Shown in pieces: positions 1 through 12,100 of a stretch of DNA of 64,000 nucleotides. Each line of letters starts with the position of its first letter. Within the stretch, counting starts at the first letter, position 1. The notes beneath the pieces are model-generated. The model ran no database searches and was not told where the DNA came from. It was given only the letters and a program-made list of their open reading frames with translations. Origin of the DNA: Brasenia schreberi (Eukaryota; Streptophyta; Magnoliopsida; Nymphaeales; Cabombaceae); contig JAYKKT010000061.1 of assembly GCA_036023115.1 (NCBI GenBank), forward strand, positions 13,419,501 through 13,483,500, in the 5' to 3' direction. The position numbers and the translations under genes were made by a program.

Positions 1-1060
1 GACCTATGCACAATATTGATGTATATCTCCAACCATTAGTTACTGAGTTTAAAATACTTTTGAATGATAGAGTTTTAACATATGATTCAAATAAGCAAGA
101 AAAATTTTGAATACATACAACTGTAATGTGGATAATTAATAATTTTTCTACTTGATAAAAGACTAAGGGTTATATAACTTCTTCAGTTTCACACGTGAAT
201 ACTATTTACATTTATTTACCATATACCAAAAAGGGTATATATATAAGTCATCGTCATTTTCAACTTTGGATCATGCTTGGCAAAACAATATGTTATTATT
301 TGATGGAGAGCCAGAATATGATGACGCTTCAATTCCATTAAGAGTGAATTGAGAAAATTATGAAAACATTATATTTAGGAAAGCATCAATGTACATAAGA
401 TGTAATATCTCTATTGAGTGAAAGAAAAAGAGTATTTATTTTAGCTTCTCTATTGAAAGACTTCATTTATTCATCATAATCTTGACGTTATGCACATTGC
501 AAAGAACAAATGTAACAATATTTTATCATTTTTAATAAAAAAATAAGTCGTAAATAAGCATAGAGACATTGGGGTTAATGAGTGCATTGCATGTAAAGGT
601 TTTATAATACCAAAACTAGTGTGGTGATCTTATCACATGCTTCTTATCAATTAAAAAAAGAAAAAGGATAGATCGTTTAGTACTTTATAGTACATTAAGT
701 TACTCAATAGGTTTTCATCATATATGTGAACATAAAATTATTGGGTTGAATATCCATGATTGTATTATTTTGATAGAGTATCTTATTTAAGTGGCTATGC
801 ATAAGAATACACCAAAAGAAGTGACAATTGCCATACGTGAGTTGTGCATATTTTTTCTGAATTGTGCTCAAGGATGATTGATATTTAAAGAGTAAATGAA
901 TTAGAAGATGCTATTCTTAAGATTTTGTGTAAATTAGATATGATATTTCCTCCTAGCCTTTTATATTATGGTGTACCTAGTCATCTATTTACCAAAAATG
1001 GTATGACTTGTTGGGCTAATACAATATCGATAGATATATCCTATGCCCTTTTCATCAGGT
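1..1060 (+). pseudogene. TNP2-like CACTA transposase remnant
   Basis: Conceptual translation across several frames gives blocks in the order known for plant TNP2 transposases: a NIDVYLQPL-like block at the start, a TYDSNKQEKF block with a W-x-I-N-N-F motif, LDHAWQNN...LLFDGEPEY near 270-320, a NLDVMHI-like block near 480, and CKLDMIFPPS at 925-960. In intact proteins these bracket the nuclease core and the DUF4218 region. Stops and frameshifts break every block, so no protein can be made. The transposase would cut and rejoin the element ends. The family call is confident; residue-level boundaries are not. Confidence 0.7.
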
Positions 1061-4000
1061 TAACCATTGATGATTTTATATGTAATTATACTATAATATT
1101 ATTTAACATAGATTATGCATTTTCTTACTTCAATATGTGATTGATTGATTTCTATATATAGGATATATAATATAATCTTGTAGAGTCAATATATTAATGG
1201 CAATACAAATATGATTTGACGAAAGTTACATAAAGGGTTTTAAGATTATGCAAGTATATTATATATTTTTTAATAATTAGGTAATTTGTTTGAATATAAT
1301 ATATAACCATCACTTATATATGTATATATTTATAATTAAGTATGTACCAATGATATTTCTCAAGATTTTTATTCGTTCAATATAGGACTTTCAAATTACG
1401 TTTATGATATGAATTATTTTATGTCCATGGGCATAAATTTGATATTTGAGTGCTACAAAGAGTTTGTCATTTACAAAATAGTAGTGTTGCAATATATATT
1501 ATAGAGTTTTAGAAGACATTATTAAAATATGATATTTGTCTAAACCTTATATATTTTTGTTTAAGTTTCTTTTGTATGATATAGTAGTTGAATATGAAGT
1601 AAATAAAATGAAATTAACATCAATATGTATTGATAAGAAATCACATCATGATCAACCATATATTTTGATGGCAAGCAATTAAAGAGGCCAAAGTGGATAA
1701 AATTGAGAGTTAGTTTGTCGTTAGAGGCTAAGAGATACAAACAAATTGTCAACAGAAAGTGCATCAAATCAAGATGCATCCATGCTTAAGCAACCCATAG
1801 AAGTTGTAGATAATTCTATTATTTTTTGTATTCAATCATGTCTACGTAATGATAACTTCATATCAAAGTAAAAGTTATTCACATTAAAAGAGAAGAAGCA
1901 ATAAAAATTAGTTAATAATTGATTGGTTTAGTGCATGTTTCTCTTGAAATTAATGTTATATGTTAATTGCACAATAATGATTCTAACATGTAATATGTTT
2001 TTGTTGAAATTAGTAGTATTATACTTTTATATACTTGTTATTATAGTCAAATTTACTTATATATCAATTTACCTAGTATGTTTATCTTGAAATTAATATT
2101 ACGCCATTGTAATTTTAGTTAAAATTACTTATATGTTATTTGCACAATGATGATCCTAACATGTAGCATATTTTTATTGAAATTAATGGTATTATGCTTT
2201 TTCATGCGATTAGGATTAATGAGTATGCTTTTGTTGTCTCATAGAGAAAACAAGCCTTCGAAAATGCATTAACATAAAAAAAGGCTTGTAGTTTATGGGT
2301 CGAGTAGCAATACAGTTAGATATGTGACACTATTTATGAAAAGTATATTTATTATAATAAAGTTATAATATAGTTATTATAGTAAAATAACTTAATCTTT
2401 CGTATTTTCAGAAATACATGCTAGATAAGTATGTAGCAAGATGTGTTCAAAGCATGGAGAGACACTGAGAATTTTAAATCGATTATTATATTAATTTTAA
2501 TTTATATTTTCAAGAACATCAAATTCATGTATGTATATATTATTTTTCAAGTAAAATGAACATGATCAATCACAAACTAGAAGAAGAACTTATGAAGAAA
2601 AATATATTACGTTAGAAGAAAAAATACCCCAATATGAAATGGAAGATATACAAGAGAATATTGTACAAGAAGAGGAGAATACTAAATAAGGAAGGTAGAA
2701 AACTTCTTTGTACAAATGTTTCCCTCCAAATAGAGAAAGATAACCAATATTAATTAGTGGTGGTGAGGTTGTGTACACTAATATCAAGAAGTTGTTGCAT
2801 GCTGTTAGTTGTTATACAAAAATAAATAACTTACACTTTATGAAACCTGGTAAGAAGGAAATACAAAAATGTGTTCGAGAACATTTGGATGAATTTAATG
2901 TAATATATAACTTTTAATTGCATGTGCCTATAAGTTTATCACTTCTAATTCATCATATGTATATATATGTATGTACAAATGATATATTTTAGACGAAATT
3001 TGACTTTGTAAATTACATAAGAAGACTTAAAGTTTTAAGTGACAGTGAAAAGGTCTTATAAGAAGCATATATAGAAAAGCATCAAAGATCATTAAAATTA
3101 TATAAAGTCTAGATATTGAGAACCATATATCATATCTTTACAATGTTCTCTACAACGTAGTTATATAAAAGGTATTCTAAATCCTTAATAAGAAAGCTTA
3201 AACAATTATGGTAATATGAGATAAGAGTAAAACAAAACTTTAACATGAAAACAACTCATATAAAGCCAGATTAGAGGAATAATAAGAAAGCTATCGATAG
3301 CTACACATCGTTACAATCTAGTAAGTGCAACATATTTTTAATTTTTAATCCATCATGTTATATTTTTGTATATAAGTTACTTATATCTAATTAATAATAA
3401 TATGTTTAATTGATATTATCATAGAAAAATCATACCTAAGTTTGAAGATTGAAGAAATAACTGTTTATATAGACTACTACAAAGATATTCCAATCTTTTT
3501 ATGAAGAAATTGGGAGGACTTATGTAAGTATTTATTTTAATTTTTTCTTGTATATATGTTTTCAATTTTTTAGTTTATTGTATAACTTGATATTTTCTTA
3601 AATAGAAAAAAGTATTTGATGAACATAAAAATATTCATCATGAATTAAGTTCATTGTCCTACGCTATTTTTTTAAAATAATGGAATGCGTTCATGTTAAG
3701 CATTTTGAATGACTTTGACATAAATAAAATTATTAGCGAATCTTCAAGACCTCACATTGTTAGTAGATTCAATGGATTTACCATAACCAAATTCAATTCA
3801 AATGTGATCGAAGAAGATACAAAATAATTCTTCGGATCATTTGTGAAAATTTTTGGGCACCACGGGTCAATCCTTTCACTGGAATGACCATCCTCCATAT
3901 TTGTATCCTTCAATATAACATGAATTACCTATTACTCACTAAGGACTGGCTCAACCTCACTTACTACTGACTGAATTGATTGATAGAGCTCCCTCTTAGT

Positions 4001-5267
4001 CCGTGGTACCACTTGGAAATAGTGATTAATATAGGAATCCACGGGGTATTACTACAACATCCAAGTTGCTCTAGAAGCAACAAGTGACATTAGCTGTCTT
4101 TAAATGAGCCTAGGCATAAGTACAATATCATTATGAACAATACAAATGGAACAAGATCATTCCTATGTTACAACATTATGATGCTTATAAGGATATACAA
4201 TAAGCCAGCTAACAAAATTCATTTTGGAGCATATAACATCGTAGTGACGACTGTAAAGAAGGCTTCATTCCACTCATACTTCTAAGGAAAAACCATATCT
4301 TCATCAGAAATGCACTTAGTTGACTAACACATATGAAGTTATATGATATCCAAGGGAGCATGAGGTCTTCACAATAGGTAGAGGTATTTGACAAACCAAC
4401 GTTCAACTACAAGTTGCTACATTCTTATTGGAATTGCTCTTTGATGTATGTAGGTTTCATACTACACTATCAAAGCAATTGGTTTTCATTTTTTGTTGAA
4501 AGGTCACATCCTACCTTCTGTGCATATCATATATTTCTTATTTTTGTCATATAAGGGTCTTACCTAATATCATCTTGGTAATAAAAAAAAGCATCATGGC
4601 ATGTATGAGAGAGGTTTGGGAATTGGTGCACTAAAAAGGATAAGTGAAACTAATTTAAGGAACAACATGAAACATCAATGTATTCTTAGTCTTACTAGAT
4701 TTGATAATATGAAAAACTTGATAACCGTTTATATTTATCGATTTTTGCTGGTGATCTTAATATTGAAGTAAGTAACTTTCAAGAATGATTGTTACAAATG
4801 TGAAAAATAGAGAAATGCATTCAAGATTTGGTTCAGCTTGAAATGAAAGTATTTGGTTTGAAGTCACAACAAACACATGTATTAAAAAATATTTTATATG
4901 TTATTCGAAATTTAATTGTTTACTTGTTCTTTTAATTTTCAATTCAAGAACCACAAAATCATAGGGAGCCTCGAGACCAATCACATGGAAGATAAACTAA
5001 ACCATTAGAATCTTAGAATAGGTTGATATATTATTCTTGCTTAAGAATTGTCTTTGTAATGTGCATATGGAAATTTTTTATTTGTATTTATAAATATTTA
5101 ACAAATCAATATAGTATTCGTACTTTGCAATTGTGTGATTCATTTTCTATAGTTATGTATTATACGTGATTAATGTATTATTGTTATGTATTATAAATGT
5201 CCAAGTATAACAAATAGTGAAAATACAAGATTCATGTACCGTAACTTATTTTGACTTTTGTCAATCA
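1061..5267. other. AT-rich body of the CACTA element, no recognisable gene
   Basis: This stretch has only short open frames on both strands and many runs of A and T. Fragments hint at old coding sequence around 2600-2700 and 3640-3850, but I cannot match them to a family. It is assigned to the CACTA element because it lies between the transposase remnant and the terminal repeats. A separate old insertion inside it cannot be excluded. Confidence 0.4.
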
Positions 5268-5542
5268 TCATCAAATACAACGAGACGATCGAAATAACAT
5301 AATTTCGATTGTTTTGTCTATTGATTTTAGGATAACTTATTATGATTGTTGCCTCAAGTTAGTTTGAAAGAGTAAAAGTAAAAATATATATTCCGATCGT
5401 TACAGGCAATCACAATAAATGTTAATTCCGGTTGTTTGTAACAACCATAATATGTAGAAGAATATCGAAATATATTTTTATTCCAGTTGTTGCTCCTGTC
5501 GACATATTTCGACCGTTACATGCGTTAGATAATTGGAATTAA
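5268..5542 (+). repeat. CACTA subterminal repeat region
   Basis: Variants of a short motif recur here: CGATTGTTTTG, CGATCGTTACAGGC, CGGTTGTTTGTAACAACC, CAGTTGTTGCTCC and CGACCGTTACATGCG. Some copies are inverted relative to others. Clusters like this next to a CACTA end are the usual binding sites of the element's TNPA-type protein. The repeats are seen directly; their role is inferred from the superfamily. Confidence 0.55.
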
Positions 5543-5554
5543 TTTCTCACAGTA

Positions 5555-5822
5555 TTCAACGGTCTTATTCTCACTTTCTCTCACTTTATATATATATGTT
5601 TCCTGGTTGACCAGCTGCATGGCACATCGTGAACCTGATGAGGGCTGTGTGTCCAGGTCTTCCAAATGGATCAGAACAGAGAATGGGTCGTGTCCCGGTC
5701 AACCGGCTTTGACATGGACCTGAAGTGACACGACCCGAACCCGCCGTCAGGCCTATTTTTCCACCCCTAAAATCAGCCCTGATTTGTTTCAATCCGACGG
5801 CGTCCTTGGAGGGCTCGAGACC
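5555..5822 (+). promoter_or_regulatory. Core promoter and 5' leader of the S9 peptidase gene
   Basis: This segment separates the CACTA edge from the gene's ATG. A TATA-like run TTTATATATATATG sits at 5586-5598, about 225 bases before the ATG, with a CT-rich stretch just upstream. Two TTGAC-type W-box-like cores occur near 5690-5710. Downstream of the TATA run the sequence becomes GC-rich, matching exon 1 rather than the transposon. No transcript start can be proved from sequence, and a short upstream ATG frame begins at 5596. Confidence 0.4.
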
Positions 5823-6184
5823 ATGCTGCGATCCGTCCTCCGACTCGGACGCAGAGTGAAACGTCTCTCCCTCCTTCCGAATCGTATAGCTCCATACTCC
5901 ACGAAGCATTGCCGGAGGGGCGGTGGAATCACCGATTTCCGGCTGCCGCCGGCACCGAAGAAGATCCCGTTCCGCGTCTCGGCTCATGGCAGGGCGTGGG
6001 ATGATCCCTATCATTGGATGCACAACGTGGACGACCCAGATTTCGTGAGGCATCTGGAGGAGGAGAGCGCGTATGCCGAGGCTTTCATGGCGGACGCGGA
6101 GGTCCTCCAGCAGCAGCTACTGGTGGAGATGAAAGGCCGGATGCCACCCGAGATTTCTACCCCTCCCGAGCGTTACGGGCCCTG
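5823..6184 (+). CDS. Exon 1 of the S9 peptidase gene
   Basis: The ATG at 5823 opens a 120-codon segment ending in phase 2. I chose it over the in-frame TTG at 5784 because it is the first ATG in frame and is followed by a basic, targeting-like stretch ([18 protein letters not shown]). Residues ~43-100 hold the conserved S9 N-terminal block with DPYHWM and FVRHLEEE. The exon stops at CCCTG|GTTTGC, so the Trp codon of ERYGPW is split with exon 2. It is markedly GC-rich compared with the later exons. A different start cannot be excluded. Confidence 0.88.
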
Positions 6185-9100
6185 GTTTGCGCCTCTCTCT
6201 CTCTCCCTCTCTCCTCCCTGTGTGTGTAGGGTTTTTAGTCCTCTTTGATTCCGTCAAACTATCCATTTCGGGGGGTTGGATTTGGCGGGACTGGTTGCGA
6301 TTTGGATAATGTGAAAGTGACGGAAATGTCCTTCGTTGGACTGGGCTTGGAGTTGGCTGTCTTCGGGATTTTATTAAAAAAAAATGATGGGAAGATTTTT
6401 TCTGTTCATCTTTGTGAGACGGTCAATGGCCGACGTAAAGTCGCGAGCACTGATCATGCAGGTGCGGTGCATGAGCGGGTATGCATTCCCCATTTAGCCA
6501 TGCTACTCGTCTCAACGTTTCTCATCCCATCATGAGGGATGTATATTATGGGAGATGCATGGTGCTATCAGCAAAACCCCGTGAAGATAAAAAAAATCGC
6601 TGATGCGAGTGTGCCAAGGGACGTTAGGACCATCGCCCCTAACGAGTGATGCCCTTGTCGGCTGATGGAGATTACCGACAAAAACGAACCGACTGGGAAT
6701 AACAGAGACCAGGCGATCAGGGGTTTATGTGAAAGAGATAAGAAAGGATGCTAAGAAGTGTTTCTCTTATTTCCATTAAGACCAAGAAAGTAAATACAAT
6801 CAGGGAAAGACCGGAAAAAAAAAAAACTGTGATTTGAATTGATTTGGATGCCTCCCCGGGTCCGTGGTGATTCTTTTCATGGATGCCTCCCAAAATTTGG
6901 AAGGCTCCCGCATTTTTACATGATTTCGATCCAAAACTTTTAAGGGCTCTAAAAAGCTACAAGTGCCTCCGTTGTAGCCATTCTCTCTAAGAAACTTGGT
7001 TGAGGATTTACCGGGACCCACAACTCGCATGATCTTGAACGAACTTGACATTTCCTCTCGAGGCAGAAGTTAGCGCCCTCTAGCATGCCCACACCCGAAT
7101 AACTCATAGTAAACAGAAGCGAAAAAGCTGTAAATAGTAAGGTTTGAGATAAGAAAACTAACTATCTTTAACATTTAGGGGCAAGTAATGATATGAAAAA
7201 TTATTTTCATATGCTGTTTAACAAAAATATAGGTGATAGGATTAGCTTAAGAGAGCTGCCTAAATTAGAAAAGTGCAAACCCTAATATCTATTGATGTAT
7301 TCAAGAGAATAAAGTCAAAGAGGTTCTTAAAACTTATGAAGGTTGGTAAATATGTATGACTAGACAATATCCTATAGATGTATAGAGTATCTTATGAGAG
7401 CCTGGTATCACTTTACTTGCAAGGTTATTTAATAAAGTATAAAGATACCGAAATATATCGAGTATAATTATACTCATATACAAGAATAAGGGAGATATGT
7501 TATCAAGTTTATGAGCCATACTATGAGATTATAGGAAAAAATTATTGAATATCGGTTGAGACATGTATAGAGTAAATAGAGAACCAATTTAGATTTACGT
7601 CAACATGATCTACTATTGAGCCTATTCGCCTATTGAGATATTTTATTTAACATTTTAGAGGAAAAAAAACCTTTATATAGTATTTATTGATCTAGAAAAA
7701 ACTTACGATAGAGTATCAAGAGATATTTTTTGGAGAACCTTGAGAAAGAGAGGATCACATTCACATGCATCAATCTTATAAGAGACATGTATGATGGTGT
7801 ATAAATATATGTGAAGATACAACATTCTTGAAATTAATATTAGATTACATCAATTTTCTATTAACTTGTACTTGATACTTGGCTCACAAGACTATTTAAT
7901 GAAATATTGAAAAACCAAAAGATGCCCGAAGAATGAAGAGCAAGTACACTTATACCCAGTGTTATCCGTATCGCACCGTATCGTGCGATACGGGCCGTAT
8001 CGCACGATATGGTGTGTATCGCCCGTACCCTTATAAAGGGTCCCGGACCGACTGAAACCCGCGATTTTTTGCGGGTTTCCTCTCTCTTCTTGGGTTCCTC
8101 AAGCTCCCTAAGAGTCGGTTTTCGCCTCCCTAGTGTTCAAAGCTCCAAAATCGTGCCCTACGGTGCCCGTGCAAGCCTCCAAACTCGGATTTTGGTATAT
8201 TTTTAATGTTTTTTTCATTATTTTCCTTTACATTTATTATTTTTTGTGTTATTTTGGTTTTTTTTTTGAATGACAAAATATGAAGTTATTAAGTGTGTGT
8301 ATACGATTTTTATTGCATTTATGAAGTGAGAGACACTCAATTTGAGTGTTATTTGAAGATTGGGGGATTTACGAAGTGCTTTTATTTTTAGGTTTTTGTT
8401 TGAATTAAAGTACTCCATTGAGATGGCAGGAAGGGGTGGTAGAGACTCTCATTTAAAGTCTGATGATCCGGCATGACAGTGGGGTATACCAGTTGAGGGT
8501 TAAAGGTTAAAAATCAGATGCTTATTTTGTAAAAAGGTGGTTAGTGATGGAATTTCAAGGTTGAAACACCACCTAGCAGGAACTAGGAAAGAAGTTGCTC
8601 CATGCACAAGCAGAGTTAGAAGTTTGCCAGAAGGTATTAAATGACAATGCCTACAGATGATTGAGAACATACAAGAACGGAGACAATAAAAGGATGATTT
8701 TCAGATGTATGAAGAAGCTGATGATGCTACTGCCACTGGATTTGGATTCACTGATAGTTTGCCTTCAGATGCTCGAACAGAGATTGGTAGTAGCAGTTCA
8801 CGAGCACTTACTAGAGGAAAGAGGGTTGCAGTTGAAGACTTTGGAGGTGGCAGAAGAGGAAGTTCAGGAAGGAGTAGAGGAATAACTTCTTCTTCTAGCA
8901 TACATTCGTTCTTTCCTCCTTACACTACACCTGGTGCTCAACCAGGAATTCGTACTGCTATGGCTTCAGAACAACTGCATGATCAGGCAGACCTTGCAGT
9001 GGGAAGATGGTTTTATGATGCATACATTCCATTTAATGCAGCAAATAGTTTTCATTTTCAAGCAATAGCAGATGCAATTGCAAACATTGGTCCAGGATAT

Positions 9101-12100
9101 AAGATGCCCTCTTATCAGAAGTTGAGAGGGAAGATATTAGATCATACCATAATTGAAGTGCAACAATACTGTTCGACTTTGAGACAGTCGTGGAAGGAAA
9201 CATGATGCACTATTATGGCAGATGGATGGACTGATAGGCGAGGAAGGACATTGCTAAACTTTATTGTATATTGTCCTAAAGGACTCATGTTTTTGAGATC
9301 TCTAGACATGTCAGAGAAGAGGCACACTGCAGAGATCCTACAAGAAGAATTTGATAAGATTATACAGGAGGTTGGGCTACAGAATGTGGTCTAATTGATT
9401 ACAGATAATGCAGCTAACTACAAAGCAGCAGGGAAGGAGTTAGCTGATATTTATGGGACTTTCTACTGGACACCATGTGCAACCCATTGTTTAGATCTCA
9501 TCCTCGAGGACATTGGTGAGATGGATGAAATAAAGGCAGCAACTGAGTGTTGCCAAGATATTACAAAATTCATTTACAACCATGCATTTGTTTTGTGTAT
9601 GATGAGGAGATATACAGAAGGTGCAGAGCTTCTTCGCACAGCTGTAACTCGGTTCGCAACAAACTTCTTATCTGTACAAAGTATTGTGAGACAGAAGCAA
9701 GCTTTGAAGAGAATGTTCTCCTCAGATGAGTGGCAACAATTTGCAGAGTTGCCTCAAAACAGAAGAAATAGAAAGTTGAATGAGAAGAAATAGAAAGTTG
9801 AATGAGATTGCAGAAACAGTTTTTAGAAGTTCATTTTGGAATGCATGTGTCAGATTATTGAAAATTACTTGTCCATTAGTGAAAGTTTTGAGATTGGCTG
9901 ATAGCGAGGAGAAACCATCTATGGGCTACCTTTATGAAGCCATGGACAGGGCAAAAGAAGCCATCAGAAATAATTTTAATGGAAAAAAGAGAGATTATGT
10001 ACCCATGTGGAAAATAATTGATAGTAGATGGAATAAACAATTGCATCAGCCTATTCATGCAGCAACATTTTATCTAAACCCATCATTCAGGTACTCAGGA
10101 ACCTTCAAAAGGGACGGTGAGGTTAATCGAGGAATCATTGATTGTATCGACAGATTAGTCCCATATGAGAGCATAGCAGATGCGATACATCGAGAGATGG
10201 AGATATATGATAATGCTCTTCACTTGATGGGTTTGCCTGTTGCAATTCGCAACCGCTCTACTATGCGTCCAGGTACATTGTTATTTTCATATTTAAGTTG
10301 CATCTTACGTTTCTGTGGATTATTATGTCTCTAATGTTTGTATTTTTTTTACAGATGTTTGGTGGAACAGGTTTGGAAGTGATTGTCCAAACCTTAGAGA
10401 TTTTGCAATCAGAGTCTTAAGCCAAACCTGTAGTGCAACAGGTTGTGAAAGAAATTGGAGTGTTTTTTAACACATCCATATAAAAAAGCGCAACAGGTTG
10501 GAACACAAAAGGCTTAATGATTTGGTTTATATTCGTTGTAACATGCGCCTTCGTGAAAGGTAATGTTGTATTACTTTCAAATTTTCAATTCAGTATTATT
10601 TAACTTCAGTTTTCAATTGTTAATATTACTTACTAATTGTTTATCTTTGTTTGTGTCGTAGGCAATTAAAAAAAGTAAATAGAGAAGAAAGTTAGTTCGA
10701 TCCAATAAGTTTGGATAATTTTGATATATTAGAAGATTGGGTTATGGAAGGCACTGAAGAAAATCCCTCCTAACAGAAGAAGACGTTGCTTGGATTAATT
10801 TGGAAGGAGCGCAACAACATTATGGAGATGAAGAATTTGATTTTGAAGAAGGTGTGGGCGTGACTGATGATGATGATGAGGATCTGCAACAAGGAGAAGA
10901 TAGATTATTTAGTTGATGATCTTGATTACAATTTGTAAAATGTAACATTATATGTAACTGTAGTGTACTGTAAAGTTGTAAACTATGTCTGTATTTTATT
11001 TTTTGGATTCAAAATATGTAAATTTGGATGCAATTGTTCAATGTTGAATGCTCAATCTGTACTAAACTTACATTATATGAATTTAAAGCAATTATCAGAT
11101 TTTTCTTGATTTTTTTTTGATTTTTTACTAATTTTTTTTTGATTTTTAATTAATTTTTACATTATTTTAATATTAAAGTATGATACGATACGATACGATA
11201 CGATACGCCCGTATCGTGGAGCCCAGTGATACACGATACGATACGCGTCAGACAACACTGCTTATACCCACATATATGAACAAGAGAGACATTCAAAATT
11301 GTGCGAATTATCGAGGTATCAAGTTAATGAGCCGTACTATGAAATTATGGGAAAGAATTATCAAACGTAGGTTAAGACAAGTATAAAGTACAATAGAGAA
11401 CCAATTTGGATTCATGCCAGGCAGATCTACTATTGAAGCAATTCACCTTTTGAGACGTCTTATGGAATATTATAGAGCAAAAAAGAAATACCTTCACATG
11501 ATATTTATTGATATAGAAAAAACTTATGATAGGGTACCGAGGGAGGTTCTTTGGAGAACTTTGGAAAAAAGAGGTATTCCATTGACATATATTAACCTTA
11601 TAAGAGACATGCATGATGGTGCAAATACATGTGTGAGGACTCATGAAGGAACGACTGACTTCTTTGAAGTTAATATTGTGTTACATCAAGGATCAACTTT
11701 AAGTCCATACTGAGTTAACAAAACCTATTCAAGATGAAGTACCTTGGTGTATATTATTTGCATATGACATTGTATTAGTGGAGGAGTCTAAGGAAAAAGT
11801 TAATAGAAATTGGAACTATGGAGAGAAACATTAGAAAGCAAAGGCCTCCGACTTAATAGAACAGAGACAAAATATTATGGAATGTAAGTTTGATCATTTG
11901 GTTACCTCAGAGGACATAGAAATTAAAATTGGCACACATTGCATCCCCCAAAAGAAAAGTTTTAAATACCTAGGGTCAATTTTTCAGAGTGATGGAAGAA
12001 TTGATGTAGATGTTATGCATAGAATTAATGTTGGTTGGTTAAAATGGAGAGGAGCATGAGGTATCCTTTGTGATAAGAAGATACTATTCAAGTTAAAAGG

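Larger units (their letters stand above)
1..5554 (+). mobile_element. CACTA (En/Spm-like) DNA transposon, decayed, left end outside window
   Basis: The first kilobase carries a broken TNP2-type transposase on the + strand. The right edge at 5543-5554 reads TTTCTCACAGTA, close to the usual CACTA terminus, and is preceded by short motifs repeated in both orientations, as in CACTA subterminal regions. The body from about 1060 to 5260 is very AT-rich and I recognise no further domain in it; it may hold the second CACTA gene or other insertions. The left terminus lies before base 1, so the 3-bp target duplication cannot be checked. The class is well supported by the transposase; the exact right edge is an inference. 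Confidence 0.7.
7957..11260 (+). mobile_element. hAT1: hAT transposon with BED/DUF659-type transposase
   Basis: Exact 8-bp duplications CTTATACC at 7949-7956 and 11261-11268 flank it, the hallmark of hAT elements. Left terminus CAGTGTTATCCGTATCG, right terminus (inverted) CAGTGTTGTCTGACGCG. Both ends carry arrays of GTATCG/CGATAC. Inside is a spliced transposase gene on the + strand. It lies inside the young LINE between the codons of STLIP and the following Y-x-N-K. At 3304 bp it is close to hAT2 and hAT3, so it is an autonomous-type copy, but its gene is broken. Confidence 0.92.

Noticed and set aside
925..1140. Small independent protein gene
   Set aside because: Its first residues match the CKLDMIFPPS block of CACTA transposase; the rest is decayed sequence.
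5586..6053. 155-codon frame on the - strand over exon 1
   Set aside because: It is antisense to the conserved S9 exon, GC-rich DNA gives long accidental frames, and it has no known motif.
8661..8885. Second protein in another frame of the hAT linker (also at 34753-35157 and 54557-54931)
   Set aside because: It is a shifted frame of the Ser/Arg-rich linker in all three copies; conservation follows the transposase frame.
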